NCBI RefSeq assembly: GCF_900105325.1
Contig: NZ_FNSU01000003.1
Coordinates: 3,981,501-4,045,500 of the forward strand
Length of the DNA stretch: 64,000 nt
DNA from: Pseudomonas marginalis
GTDB taxonomy: Bacteria > Pseudomonadota > Gammaproteobacteria > Pseudomonadales > Pseudomonadaceae
Direction: 5' to 3'
Shown: piece after piece, positions 18,565-27,456 of the stretch
Layout: the number at the start of each line of letters is the position of its first letter
Numbering within the stretch: the stretch's first letter is position 1
Position numbers and translations under genes: made by a program
The notes under the pieces: model-generated
The model's input: only the letters and a program-made list of their open reading frames with translations
Databases searched by the model: none
Told to the model about the DNA's origin: nothing

Positions 18565-19236
18565 CTACTTCACTTCTTCCAGTGCCTGGTTCAACGGCAC
18601 GTAAAATTCTTTGAACAATGCATCCACCGCCTCTTTTGCCTGGGGCGTGACAAAGCCCGCCTCCAGCACCAGCACCTGATACACCCCGCGCTTGATGGCT
18701 TCGGCGCTCAGGTGGGCGGAATTTTCATTGGTGGTGCACAGGAAACGCACCCAGGAGGTGAGGATGATCCAGGCATTGAGGGTCAGGGCTTCGGTTTGCA
18801 CCGGGTCCATGTTCAGGATGCCTGCATCGACAAACCCCTGGTAGATGGCGCCGCCCTGGATCAGGCAACGCTGGGAAAAACGCCGATAGCCGGTGGCCAG
18901 GTCCGGGTCGCTCTCCAGCAGGTGTTCAAGGTCGCGGTGCAGAAAACGGTAGCGCCACATGCCGGCCAGTACGGCCTGGAGATAAAAGCGCTTGTCCTCC
19001 ACGACCATTGCACGCCCCTGGGGCGGACGCAGGAAACTGTCCACCAACGCTTCATATTCGCGAAACAGCACGGAGATGATCGCTTGCTTGTTGGGGAAGT
19101 GGTAGTACAGGTTGCCCGGCGAAATTTCCATATGGGCGGCGATATGGTTGGTGCTGATACTGCGCTCGCCCTGCTGGTTAAAAAGCTCCAGGCTGGTTTG
19201 CACAATACGCTCGCTGGTCTTTACTCGTGGTGCCAT
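18565..19236 (-). CDS. TetR/AcrR family transcriptional regulator
   Basis: A 223-residue repressor-type protein. The N-terminal helix-turn-helix is ISTNHIAAHMEISPGNLYYHF, followed by KQAIISVLFREYE. The C-terminal ligand-binding part is not recognisable to a ligand. It is divergent from the coniferyl-aldehyde dehydrogenase gene, with a palindrome at 19329-19346 in between, so it probably controls that gene and itself. Confidence 0.9.
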   Translation of the reverse strand: MAPRVKTSERIVQTSLELFNQQGERSISTNHIAAHMEISPGNLYYHFPNKQAIISVLFREYEALVDSFLRPPQGRAMVVEDKRFYLQAVLAGMWRYRFLHRDLEHLLESDPDLATGYRRFSQRCLIQGGAIYQGFVDAGILNMDPVQTEALTLNAWIILTSWVRFLCTTNENSAHLSAEAIKRGVYQVLVLEAGFVTPQAKEAVDALFKEFYVPLNQALEEVK

Positions 19237-19320
19237 AGGGGAATCAGCTTCTGTACACGTGATAGGGCATCTTACGGCCTATCCTTGCCAGGATAAATCT
19301 GCATGTTGCTGCAATGTTAT

Positions 19321-19346
19321 TTGACAACTTAGAGTAATGACTCTAA
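19321..19346 (+). promoter_or_regulatory. Putative TetR operator overlapping a promoter for the aldehyde dehydrogenase gene
   Basis: TTAGAGT-AATG-ACTCTAA is a perfect 7-bp inverted repeat (19329-19346) starting just after TTGACA (19321-19326), a good -35 box. A -10 about 17 bases on reads TAAAAA, which is weak. The palindrome would block the promoter if bound by the divergent TetR protein. Seen: the palindrome and -35 box. Inferred: the binding protein. Confidence 0.5.
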
Positions 19347-19382
19347 AAATCCACGCAGACCAATAACAATCGGTGCTGCGCC

Positions 19383-20810
19383 ATGTCTGCCAACGTTGCC
19401 TACCTGCAAGATGCCCAGGCGCTGGATCAACTCCAGGACCTGTTCGACGCCCAACGCCGCGCCTACGCCGCCAACCCGATGCCGCCAGCTGCACAGCGCC
19501 AGCAGTGGCTCAAGGCCTTGCGGGATGTGCTCAGTGACGAGCGCCAGGCACTGATCCATGCGATCAGCCAGGATTTCAGCCAGCGCAGCGCCGACGAAAC
19601 CCTGTTCGCCGAACTGATGCCCAGCCTGCATGGCATTCACTACGCCAGCAAACACCTAAAAGGCTGGATGAAACCTTCCCGCCGCGCTGTAGGCCTGGCC
19701 TTCCAACCCGCGTCAGCCAAAGTCATTTACCAACCCCTGGGCGTGGTCGGCGTGATCGTGCCGTGGAACTACCCGCTGTACCTGGCCATCGGCCCACTGG
19801 TCGGTGCGTTGGCGGCAGGCAACCGGGTGATGCTCAAGCTCAGCGAATCCACGCCCGCTACCGGCGAACTGCTCAAGGCGTTACTGGCGAGGGTTTTCCC
19901 CGAGGACCTGGTGTGCGTGGTGCTCGGCGAGGCCGAGGTGGGCATGGCGTTTTCCAAGCTGCGCTTCGATCACCTGCTGTTTACCGGCGCGACCAGTATT
20001 GGCAAGCACGTGATGCGCGCCGCTGCCGAACACCTCACGCCAGTCACCCTGGAACTGGGCGGCAAGTCGCCGGCCATTGTCTCCGCCGACGTACCGCTCA
20101 AGGACGCCGCCGAACGCATCGCCTTCGGTAAAGCCTTGAACGCCGGGCAAACCTGCGTGGCCCCGGACTACGTGCTGGTGCCGGAGGACCGCGTGGAGGG
20201 TTTCGTCGAGGCCTACAGCAAGGCGGTTCGCGGGTTTTATCCGACGCTGGCCGACAACCCGGACTACACCGCCATCATCAATGAGCGTCAATTGGCCCGG
20301 CTCAATGCCTACGTCAAGGACGCCACCGACAAGGGCGCCACCCTGATCCGGCTGTACGACCAGGGCCAGGCACGGCGCATGGCCCATAGCCTGCTGCTGA
20401 ATGTCAGCGATGACATGACCGTGATGCAGGACGAAATCTTCGGCCCGGTGCTGCCGATCGTGCCTTATCGCGGCATCGACCAAGCCTTTGCCTACATCAA
20501 CCAGCGCCCTCGCCCGCTGGCCCTGTATTACTTCGGCTACAACAAGCGCGAGCAGGACCGGGTCCTCCATGAGACCCATTCCGGCGGTGTCTGCCTGAAC
20601 GACACCCTCCTGCACGTGGCCCAGGACGACATGCCCTTTGGCGGCATCGGCCCGTCGGGCATGGGCCACTACCACGGCCATGAAGGGTTCCTGACGTTCA
20701 GCAAGGCCAAGGGCGTGCTGGTGAAACAGCGCCTGAACGCGGCGAAATTGATCTACCCGCCCTACGGCAAATCGATCCAGAAACTGATCCAGAAGTTGTT
20801 TGTCCGCTGA
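19383..20810 (+). CDS. calB: Coniferyl-aldehyde dehydrogenase
   Basis: A 475-residue NAD(P)-dependent aldehyde dehydrogenase. The catalytic Cys lies in NAGQTCVAPDYVLVP, the catalytic Glu in LELGGKSPAIV, and the Rossmann part has GVVGVIVPWNYPLYLAIGP. The CalB-like C-terminus with GMGHYHGHEGFLTFSKAK and a hydrophobic tail is present. Enzymes of this group oxidise coniferyl and other aromatic or medium-chain aldehydes. It is followed after 28 bases by the Tat-signal gene and the GMC oxidoreductase, which may supply the aldehyde. Confidence 0.88.
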   Translation: MSANVAYLQDAQALDQLQDLFDAQRRAYAANPMPPAAQRQQWLKALRDVLSDERQALIHAISQDFSQRSADETLFAELMPSLHGIHYASKHLKGWMKPSRRAVGLAFQPASAKVIYQPLGVVGVIVPWNYPLYLAIGPLVGALAAGNRVMLKLSESTPATGELLKALLARVFPEDLVCVVLGEAEVGMAFSKLRFDHLLFTGATSIGKHVMRAAAEHLTPVTLELGGKSPAIVSADVPLKDAAERIAFGKALNAGQTCVAPDYVLVPEDRVEGFVEAYSKAVRGFYPTLADNPDYTAIINERQLARLNAYVKDATDKGATLIRLYDQGQARRMAHSLLLNVSDDMTVMQDEIFGPVLPIVPYRGIDQAFAYINQRPRPLALYYFGYNKREQDRVLHETHSGGVCLNDTLLHVAQDDMPFGGIGPSGMGHYHGHEGFLTFSKAKGVLVKQRLNAAKLIYPPYGKSIQKLIQKLFVR

Positions 20811-20838
20811 CACCGCCACCCACGGGATAACAATAACA

Positions 20839-21384
20839 ATGAACCCTAGCCTCACGGATTCACCCGCGCTATCACGGCGCGGCGTCTTGAAAATCGGTCT
20901 GTGTGCCAGCGCCTTCCTGGCCACGGCCGGATTGGGCGCCAGCCTCAGCGGCTGCTCCAGCAGCACCCCGGCCAGCGGCTTTGCCATGTTGCGCAGCAGT
21001 GACCTGCCGTTTCTGCGCGCGGTGATCCCGGTGCTGCTCGAAGGCGTGGCCAGCGCCCAGGACGTGGTCGCCGGGATTGAAGACACGCTGAAAAAACTCG
21101 ACTACAGCCTGCAGCACCTGTCGCCGGAGATGTTCAAGCTCACCCAGCAGCTGTTCGATGTGCTCGGCATGGGCATTACGCGTGGCCCGTTGACCGGCAT
21201 CTGGGGCAGCTGGGAAAACGCCAGCGCGGAGCAGATCCGCAACTTCCTGCACCGCTGGGAAAACAGCTACCTGAACCTGCTGCGCATGGGCCAGGGCTCG
21301 CTGCTCAAGCTGGTGATCATGGCCTGGTACTTCCGGCCCGCCGCCTGGGCGCATTGCGGCTACCCCGGCCCGCCGAAGATCTGA
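20839..21384 (+). CDS. Tat-signal small subunit-like protein partnering a GMC oxidoreductase
   Basis: A 181-residue protein. The N-terminus has a twin-arginine motif SRRGVLK, a hydrophobic stretch, and LSGCSS, a possible lipobox, so it may be exported folded and perhaps lipid-anchored. The rest is helical with several Trp (GIWGSWENASAEQIRNFLHR). Small Tat-exported subunits next to GMC flavoenzymes act as chaperone or export partners in gluconate and sorbitol dehydrogenase systems; this role is inferred. The following GMC gene starts 37 bases downstream. Confidence 0.7.
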   Translation: MNPSLTDSPALSRRGVLKIGLCASAFLATAGLGASLSGCSSSTPASGFAMLRSSDLPFLRAVIPVLLEGVASAQDVVAGIEDTLKKLDYSLQHLSPEMFKLTQQLFDVLGMGITRGPLTGIWGSWENASAEQIRNFLHRWENSYLNLLRMGQGSLLKLVIMAWYFRPAAWAHCGYPGPPKI

Positions 21385-21421
21385 TTTGCATCCCTCACAA
21401 TAAAAACAAGAGACGACCCTG

Positions 21422-23017
21422 ATGCCCGTACCCGATCTGTTCCGCGACGGCCTGGCCCGCGGCTGGAAAACCCACAATGGCGCCGCCCTCGACAGCGACC
21501 TGACCCTGGAGGCCGACGTGGCCATCATCGGCAGCGGCGCCGGTGGCGGCACCACTGCCGAGATCCTCAGCGCCGCCGGCTACAAAGTGCTGTTGATCGA
21601 AGAAGGCCCGCTCAAGACCAGCAGCGACTTCAAGCTGCTGGAGGACGAGGCCTACGCCAGCCTGTATCAGGAAGGTATCGGCCGCATGAGCAAGGACGGC
21701 GCCATCACCATCCTGCAAGGCCGCGCGGTGGGCGGTACCACGCTGATCAACTGGACCTCCAGCTTCCGCACCCCGGACGCCACCCTCAGCCATTGGGCCA
21801 GCGAGTACGCGGTAAAAGGCCACAGCAGTGCAGAGATGGCACCGTGGTTCGAAAAGATGGAGCAGCGCCTGGGCATCGCACCGTGGGCCATCCCCCCGAA
21901 TGCCAACAATGATGTGATCCGCAAAGGCTGCGAAAAGCTCGGCTACAGCTGGCATGTGATCCCGCGCAACGTCCGTGGCTGCTTCAACCTGGGTTATTGC
22001 GGCATGGGCTGCCCGGTCAACGCCAAGCAGTCGATGCTGGTGACCACCATTCCGTCCACCCTGGAAAAAGGCGGTGAACTGCTCTACCTGGCGCGCGCCG
22101 AGCACCTCAAATACAGCGGCGACACCATCAGCAGCCTGGAATGTGTGGCGATGGACGAGCGTTGCGTGGCGCCTACCGGGCGCAAGATCACCGTAAAGGC
22201 CAAGCATTACGTGCTGTCGGGCGGCGGCATCAATAGCCCGGCACTGTTGCTGCGCTCGGGCGCCCCCGACCCGCATTCGCGGCTGGGCAAGCGAACCTTT
22301 TTGCACCTGGTGAATTTCTCCGCCGGGCTGTTCGATGAGGTGATCAACCCGTTCTACGGCGCGCCGCAGTCGATCTATTCCGACCACTTCCAATGGCAGG
22401 ACGGCACCACCGGCAAAATGTCCTACAAGCTGGAAGCACCGCCCCTGCACCCAGGCTTAGCCAGCACCTTGTTCGGCGGCTATGGCACGCAGAACGCCCT
22501 GGACATGGGCCAATTGCCCCATACCCACGCCATGCTCGCGCTGTTGCGTGACGGCTTTCACCCCGACAGCCAGGGCGGCAGCGTGGACTTACGCGGTGAC
22601 GGTACGCCGGTGCTCGACTATCAGGTCTCACCCTATGCCTGGGACGGCCTGCGCCGGGCCTTCCACAGCATGGCCGAAATCCAGTTCGCGGCGGGCGCCA
22701 AATCGGTCAAGCCCATGCACCATGACGCACGGTTCGTGAACACCTTGGCCGAGGCACGCAGCGTCATTGAGGGTTTGAATCTGGAATTGCACCGGACAAC
22801 CCTGGGCAGCGCCCATGTGATGGGCGGCTGTGCCATGGGCGAAGATCCCAAAAACGCGGTGGCTGACAGCCTTGGCCGGCATCACCAATTGCGCAACCTG
22901 TCGATCCACGACGGTTCGTTATTCCCCACCAGTATTGGGGCCAACCCGCAATTATCGGTGTACGGATTAACCGCTCAACTGGCGACAGCCTTGGCCGAAC
23001 GTCTGAAAACAGCGTGA
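21422..23017 (+). CDS. GMC family FAD-dependent oxidoreductase
   Basis: A 531-residue flavoprotein of the glucose-methanol-choline group. The FAD-binding motif is VAIIGSGAGGGTTAEILSA near residue 30. GRAVGGTTLINWTSSFR is the second GMC signature, and the C-terminal HVMGGCAMG and GANPQLSVYG hold the active-site histidine region. A cysteine-rich NLGYCGMGCPVNAK is also seen. It has no signal peptide of its own and probably pairs with the Tat-signal protein upstream. It likely oxidises an alcohol to an aldehyde for the neighbouring dehydrogenase; the substrate is unknown. Confidence 0.85.
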   Translation: MPVPDLFRDGLARGWKTHNGAALDSDLTLEADVAIIGSGAGGGTTAEILSAAGYKVLLIEEGPLKTSSDFKLLEDEAYASLYQEGIGRMSKDGAITILQGRAVGGTTLINWTSSFRTPDATLSHWASEYAVKGHSSAEMAPWFEKMEQRLGIAPWAIPPNANNDVIRKGCEKLGYSWHVIPRNVRGCFNLGYCGMGCPVNAKQSMLVTTIPSTLEKGGELLYLARAEHLKYSGDTISSLECVAMDERCVAPTGRKITVKAKHYVLSGGGINSPALLLRSGAPDPHSRLGKRTFLHLVNFSAGLFDEVINPFYGAPQSIYSDHFQWQDGTTGKMSYKLEAPPLHPGLASTLFGGYGTQNALDMGQLPHTHAMLALLRDGFHPDSQGGSVDLRGDGTPVLDYQVSPYAWDGLRRAFHSMAEIQFAAGAKSVKPMHHDARFVNTLAEARSVIEGLNLELHRTTLGSAHVMGGCAMGEDPKNAVADSLGRHHQLRNLSIHDGSLFPTSIGANPQLSVYGLTAQLATALAERLKTA

Positions 23018-23131
23018 AAAAACACGCTATTCACGGTGTCTATACGGCTTTCTTATGCATAAGTTGACTTGGCCGACCGGGATGGCTGCGATACCATCCG
23101 GTTCCCCAACGGACTCCGCCAGGACGACGCG

Positions 23132-23611
23132 ATGAACCGAGTGTTGTACCCAGGTACCTTCGACCCGATTACCAAAGGCCATGGCGATCTGGTCGAACGC
23201 GCCTCTCGTTTGTTCGACCATGTGATCATCGCAGTCGCGGCCAGCCCCAAGAAAAACCCGCTGTTCCCCCTGGAACAGCGCGTGGAGCTGGCGCGTGAGG
23301 TCACCAAGCACCTGCCCAACGTGGAAGTGGTGGGCTTTTCCACGTTGCTCGCGCATTTCGCCAAAGAGCAGAACGCCAATGTGTTCCTGCGTGGCCTGCG
23401 CGCGGTGTCGGACTTCGAATACGAATTCCAGTTGGCCAACATGAACCGCCAACTGGCGCCGGACGTGGAAAGCCTGTTCCTCACGCCGTCGGAGCGTTAT
23501 TCGTTCATTTCCTCGACGTTGGTGCGTGAAATTGCCGCTTTGGGCGGGGATATCACCAAGTTCGTGCACCCGGCCGTGGCTGATGCGCTGACGCTGCGCT
23601 TCAAGAAGTAA
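23132..23611 (+). CDS. coaD: Phosphopantetheine adenylyltransferase
   Basis: A 159-residue nucleotidyltransferase that makes dephospho-CoA, the penultimate step of coenzyme A synthesis. The start MNRVLYPGTFDPITKGHGDL carries the T/HxGH ATP-binding motif, and FISSTLVREIA holds the second ATP-binding segment. The frame extends upstream without similarity, so the internal ATG is preferred. Confidence 0.96.
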   Translation: MNRVLYPGTFDPITKGHGDLVERASRLFDHVIIAVAASPKKNPLFPLEQRVELAREVTKHLPNVEVVGFSTLLAHFAKEQNANVFLRGLRAVSDFEYEFQLANMNRQLAPDVESLFLTPSERYSFISSTLVREIAALGGDITKFVHPAVADALTLRFKK

Positions 23612-23612
23612 T

Positions 23613-23641
23613 GTGGTGAGCGGGCTTGCCTCGCTCACCAC
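23613..23641. repeat. REP palindrome (GTGAGC class)
   Basis: GTGGTGAGCGGGCTTGCCTCGCTCACCAC: arms GTGGTGAGC and GCTCACCAC around GGGCTTGCCTC. It begins directly after the coaD stop codon. Same class as 16565-16594. Confidence 0.7.
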
Positions 23642-23725
23642 GGCTCGCACTGCGGGCGCCAATGCGGCACAATTGCGCGCATTAGTTTTCAGATGCCTTG
23701 GCTGACAGCCCTGGCAGGAGTTTCC

Positions 23726-23977
23726 ATGTCCTTGATCATCACCGACGATTGCATCAATTGCGACGTCTGCGAACCCGAGTGCCCGAACGCCGCCATCTCC
23801 CAGGGCGAAGAGATCTACGTGATCGACCCCAACCTGTGCACCCAGTGCGTCGGTCACTACGACGAGCCACAGTGCCAGCAAGTGTGCCCGGTGGATTGCA
23901 TTCCGCTGGATGAAGCCCATCCGGAGACGGAAGAGCAGTTGATGGAGAAGTACCGGAAGATTACCGGTAAGGCTTGA
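23726..23977 (+). CDS. YfhL-type 2[4Fe-4S] ferredoxin
   Basis: An 83-residue ferredoxin starting MSLIITDDCINCDVCEPE. The first cluster motif is C-x2-C-x2-C-x3-C-P (CINCDVCEPECP) and the second is CTQCVGHYDEPQCQQVCPVDC with the longer 8-residue spacing typical of the YfhL/Alvin group. It is a small electron carrier; partner enzymes are unknown. The position next to coaD is conserved in pseudomonads. Confidence 0.93.
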   Translation: MSLIITDDCINCDVCEPECPNAAISQGEEIYVIDPNLCTQCVGHYDEPQCQQVCPVDCIPLDEAHPETEEQLMEKYRKITGKA

Positions 23978-24010
23978 GGTTCTTCAGCGCCTATCAGGGC
24001 CTCATCGGGG

Positions 24011-24169
24011 CATAAGTATCTACACATCTTGAGCCGAGCCCCCTGCGTAGCAGCTGTCGAGCCCTGGCGAGGCTGCGTCGGCGGTGTGTCAGACACGCCG
24101 CAAACGCAGCCTCGCCAAGGCTCGACAGCTGCTACGCGTTATCCTACTGAAGTTGTGTAGATACTTATG
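24011..24169. mobile_element. MITE-like element with perfect 16-bp terminal inverted repeats and 10-bp flanking direct repeats
   Basis: The ends are CATAAGTATCTACACA (24011-24026) and its exact reverse complement (24154-24169). Inside, a second inverted repeat of 33 bp (24045-24077 against 24105-24137, one mismatch) encloses a short GGTGTGTCAGACAC hairpin. CTCATCGGGG occurs immediately on both sides (24001-24010 and 24170-24179), as expected of a target duplication. No coding capacity. The internal arms (GTAGCAGCTGTCGAG...) resemble a dispersed pseudomonad repeat. The target was a REP palindrome, still seen at 24172-24193. Confidence 0.75.
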
Positions 24170-24171
24170 CT

Positions 24172-24193
24172 CATCGGGGGCAAGCCCCCGATG
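24172..24193. repeat. REP palindrome at the right flank of the MITE
   Basis: CATCGGGGGCAAGCCCCCGATG, a perfect 9-bp-stem palindrome around CAAG-type centre. It overlaps the right copy of the 10-bp flanking repeat of the neighbouring MITE-like element, so the element appears to have landed at the edge of this REP. Confidence 0.65.
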
Positions 24194-24217
24194 GCCATAT
24201 CAGTCATCACCCAGCAA

Positions 24218-25030
24218 TCAGCTCTGGCATCTAGGGCAAAACACACTCGCCCGCTGCCCCAGCACCACATTGCGCAGCTCAGTCCCGCAGACCTTGCACG
24301 CCTCGCCACCGCGGCCGTAGACGAACAATTCCTGCTGGAAATACCCTGGCTGCCCATCCCCCCCGATAAAGTCGCGCAACGTGGTGCCGCCACGCTCGAT
24401 CGCCGCCGCCAGAATGCGCTTGATCTCGATCGCCAGCTTCACATAACGCCCGCGTGAAATACCGCCGGCCGCGCGGCGCGGATCAATCCCCGCCGCAAAC
24501 AACGCTTCAGTCGCATAGATATTGCCCACGCCCACCACCACCGCGTTGTCCATGATGAACGGCTTCACCGCCATCGACTTGCCGCGGGACAGCTGGAACA
24601 ACCGCTCACCGTCAAACAGCTCGGTCAACGGCTCCGGCCCCAGGCGAATCAGCAGTTCATGGTTGTGCGGGTCCTGGCTCCAGAGCATCGCGCCGAAACG
24701 CCGAGGGTCGGTGTAGCGCAGGGCCAGGCCGGACTCCAACTCGATATCCACATGTTCATGCTTGGCCGCCGGCATGCCGACTTCGACCAGGCGCAAGTTG
24801 CCCGACATGCCCAGGTGGCTGATCAAGGTGCCCACTTCGGCATTGATCAACAGGTACTTGGCGCGCCGCTCCACCAGCACGATGCGCTGGCCGGACAGGC
24901 GCACATCCAGGTCTTCCGGGATCGGCCAGCGCAGGCGCCGCTCACGCACCACCACGCGACTGACCCGCTGGCCTTCCAGGTGCGGCGCAATCCCACGCCG
25001 GGTGGTTTCGACTTCTGGTAACTCGGGCAT
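24218..25030 (-). CDS. mutM: Formamidopyrimidine-DNA glycosylase
   Basis: A 270-residue base-excision repair enzyme that removes 8-oxoguanine. The mature N-terminus PELPEVETTRRGI (after Met) carries the catalytic Pro and Glu. GNIYATEALFAAGI is the helix-2-turn-helix, and the C-terminal zinc finger is CKVCGTELRNVVLGQRASVFC. All parts are intact. Confidence 0.97.
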   Translation of the reverse strand: MPELPEVETTRRGIAPHLEGQRVSRVVVRERRLRWPIPEDLDVRLSGQRIVLVERRAKYLLINAEVGTLISHLGMSGNLRLVEVGMPAAKHEHVDIELESGLALRYTDPRRFGAMLWSQDPHNHELLIRLGPEPLTELFDGERLFQLSRGKSMAVKPFIMDNAVVVGVGNIYATEALFAAGIDPRRAAGGISRGRYVKLAIEIKRILAAAIERGGTTLRDFIGGDGQPGYFQQELFVYGRGGEACKVCGTELRNVVLGQRASVFCPRCQS

Positions 25031-25051
25031 GTGTACCTCGTGAAGGGGGGA

Positions 25052-25918
25052 TCAGTGCGCGCCCAGTTCGCGGATCGACAACTTCAGGCTTTCGAAGTCG
25101 TAGTCCGACAGGCCCACGTAGTCCAGCACCAGGTGGCCGATGGCATTCCACTCATGGTCCACCGACTGGTTGCCCAGCACGCGGCAGGACGAGCAGATGT
25201 GCTCGGCCATCTTCAGGATCGCCAGCAGGTTTTTCAGCTGCGGATTGCGCGACGTCTCATCGCTGAAGATCGCCAGGGCATTGTGGTGGTTGGCGATGGC
25301 GTCGGTCACATGCTCCGGCAGGCGCCAGGACTTGGCGGTGTAGTAGCCGACCACGGCATGGTTGGTGTTGAACGCATTGTTTTCGGTGTCGACCACGCGG
25401 CAGTCGGGGCCGGCGTTGGCGTAAGCCTCTTCGAGCACCGTCATGTAGTTGGGGAAACGCTTGAGCATCAGCGGCACGCCGCAGTCGTGGAACAGCCCCA
25501 GGGCATAGGCCTCGTCCACCGCCTGGGCGCCGGTGCGCTTGGCCAGGGTGAGGCAGGTCATGGCCACGTCCTGGGCGGTGTCCCAGAAGCGGTTGAGGGT
25601 GACGATGGTGTCGTCGCTCATCTCGCCCCTGATCGACAGGGCGTTGATCAGGTTGATGATCGAGCGGCTGCCCAGCAGGTTCACCGCGCGCTGGATCGAG
25701 GCGATCTTGTTGCTCAGGCCGTAATAGGACGAGTTGACGATCTTCAGCAGCGCGCCGGAGAGGCCCGGGTCCTGGGAGATCAACCGCGCGATCACTTCCA
25801 GGTCCGGGTCGGGCATGTACTGCTCCATCTGCAAATCCACCATGATTTGCGGCTGGGGCGGCACGCTGATGCCTTGGAGGGCCTGCTGGATCTGTTCGGC
25901 GGAAAGCTCTTGGGACAT
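25052..25918 (-). CDS. HDOD domain signalling protein
   Basis: A 288-residue protein that is almost entirely an HDOD domain (about residues 20-220): LISQDPGLSGALLKIVNSSYYG and the IQRAVNLLGSRSIINLI stretch are typical. HDOD proteins are HD-related but lack full metal sites and act in signalling or regulation. No output domain is recognised. Divergent from rlmI. Confidence 0.85.
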   Translation of the reverse strand: MSQELSAEQIQQALQGISVPPQPQIMVDLQMEQYMPDPDLEVIARLISQDPGLSGALLKIVNSSYYGLSNKIASIQRAVNLLGSRSIINLINALSIRGEMSDDTIVTLNRFWDTAQDVAMTCLTLAKRTGAQAVDEAYALGLFHDCGVPLMLKRFPNYMTVLEEAYANAGPDCRVVDTENNAFNTNHAVVGYYTAKSWRLPEHVTDAIANHHNALAIFSDETSRNPQLKNLLAILKMAEHICSSCRVLGNQSVDHEWNAIGHLVLDYVGLSDYDFESLKLSIRELGAH

Positions 25919-26052
25919 AAGTACACACTCTGGGCTAGGTGGGGATTCTAACCCTTATCTCCCCCCGGCTGACACCTCCCCGCACATCCGGCAGCCCGGC
26001 CATTTCCTACATAACAAGGTATACTCCCGCTCTTTTTTCCGGAGCGACAGTC

Positions 26053-27249
26053 ATGTCCCTGCCAAGCCTGCGTCTCAAAGCCAACGCCGATCGTCGTTTG
26101 CGCAACGGCCACCTGTGGGTCTACAGCAACGAAATCGACGTGGCCGCCACCCCTCTGCACGGCTTCCAGGCGGGCGACCAGGCCATCCTGGAAGCGGCCG
26201 GCGGCAAGACCCTGGGCATCGTGGCCATGAGCCCGAACAACCTGATCTGCGCACGCCTGCTGTCGCGCGACATCAAGTTGCCACTGGACAAGTCGCTGCT
26301 GGTGCACCGCATCAACGTCGCCCTGTCCCTGCGTGATCGCCTGTTCGACAAGCCGTTCTACCGCCTGGTCTACGGCGATTCCGACCTGCTGCCGGGCCTG
26401 GTGGTCGACCGTTTCGGCGATATCCTGGTAGTTCAGATCGCCTCGGCGACCATGGAAGCCCATAAAGACGACGTGATCGCCGCCCTGACCCAAGTGCTCA
26501 AGCCGAGCGGCATCCTGTTCAAGAACGACTCCGCCGCGCGCGACGCCGAAGGCCTCAACCGCTACGTCGAAACCGTGTTCGGCCTGGTGCCGGAGTGGGT
26601 GGCGCTGGAAGAAAACGGCGTGAAATTCGAAGCCCCGGTGATCCAGGGCCAGAAAACCGGCTGGTTCTACGACCACCGCATGAACCGCGCGCGCCTGGCC
26701 CCATACGCCAAAGGCAAACGCGTACTCGACCTGTACAGCTACATCGGCGGCTGGGGCGTGCAAGCCGCGGCCTTCGGCGCCAGTGAAGTGTTCTGCGTCG
26801 ACGCCTCGGCCTTCGCCCTCGATGGCGTGGAGCGCAACGCCGCGCTGAACGGCGTCGCCGAGAAGATGACCTGCATCGAAGGCGACGTCTTTGAAGCCCT
26901 CAAGGAATTGAAAGCCAGCGAAGAACGCTTCGACGTGATCGTCGCCGACCCACCGGCCTTCATCAAACGCAAGAAAGACATGAAAAACGGCGAAGGCGCC
27001 TACCGCCGCCTGAACGAGCAAGCCATGCGCCTGCTCAGCAAGGACGGCATCCTGGTCAGCGCCTCGTGCTCCATGCACCTGCCGGAAGACGACCTGCAGA
27101 ACATCCTGCTGACCAGCGCCCGCCATCTGGACCGCAATATCCAGATGCTGGAACGTGGCGGCCAGGGCCCGGATCATCCGGTGCATCCGGCGATTGCCGA
27201 GACGCGGTATATCAAGAGCATTACGTGCCGGTTGTTGCCCAATAGCTAA
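26053..27249 (+). CDS. rlmI: Class I SAM-dependent rRNA methyltransferase (RlmI type)
   Basis: A 398-residue enzyme beginning MSLPSLRLKANADRR. An N-terminal PUA domain (about residues 1-75) precedes the methyltransferase with VLDLYSYIGGWGVQAAAFGA as motif I and VIVADPPAFIKRKKD as the catalytic DPP motif. RlmI makes m5C1962 in 23S rRNA; the family match is strong, the exact target base is inferred. The frame extends 114 bases upstream but only this ATG gives the family start. Confidence 0.88.
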   Translation: MSLPSLRLKANADRRLRNGHLWVYSNEIDVAATPLHGFQAGDQAILEAAGGKTLGIVAMSPNNLICARLLSRDIKLPLDKSLLVHRINVALSLRDRLFDKPFYRLVYGDSDLLPGLVVDRFGDILVVQIASATMEAHKDDVIAALTQVLKPSGILFKNDSAARDAEGLNRYVETVFGLVPEWVALEENGVKFEAPVIQGQKTGWFYDHRMNRARLAPYAKGKRVLDLYSYIGGWGVQAAAFGASEVFCVDASAFALDGVERNAALNGVAEKMTCIEGDVFEALKELKASEERFDVIVADPPAFIKRKKDMKNGEGAYRRLNEQAMRLLSKDGILVSASCSMHLPEDDLQNILLTSARHLDRNIQMLERGGQGPDHPVHPAIAETRYIKSITCRLLPNS

Positions 27250-27262
27250 GACGTGAACCCTC

Positions 27263-27363
27263 TGTAGGAGCGAGCTTGCTCGCGAAAAACGCATATACAA
27301 CGCGGGCTACCTGATAGCGCTGCGTTATCGTTGACGTTCTTCGCGAGCAAGCTCGCTCCTACA
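27263..27363. repeat. REPIN (paired inverted REP), 101 bp
   Basis: TGTAGGAGCGAGCTTGCTCGCGAA at the left end and its inverse complement at the right, separated by about 53 bases (ACGCGGGCTACCTGATAGCG within). A near-identical 101-bp copy is at 28628-28728, a 129-bp variant at 29291-29419 and an inverted relative at 44119-44218. Each half has its own GCGAGCTTGCTCGC hairpin. The nearby RAYT gene is the probable mobilising enzyme. Confidence 0.85.
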
Positions 27364-27456
27364 TTGCTACGGGAAGCCTCCCACAGTAGTTTTGATTGAA
27401 TTCCACTTTTCGCAGACTAGTATCGGTTTCTGGTTTTACTCCGGAAAACAAAAACA

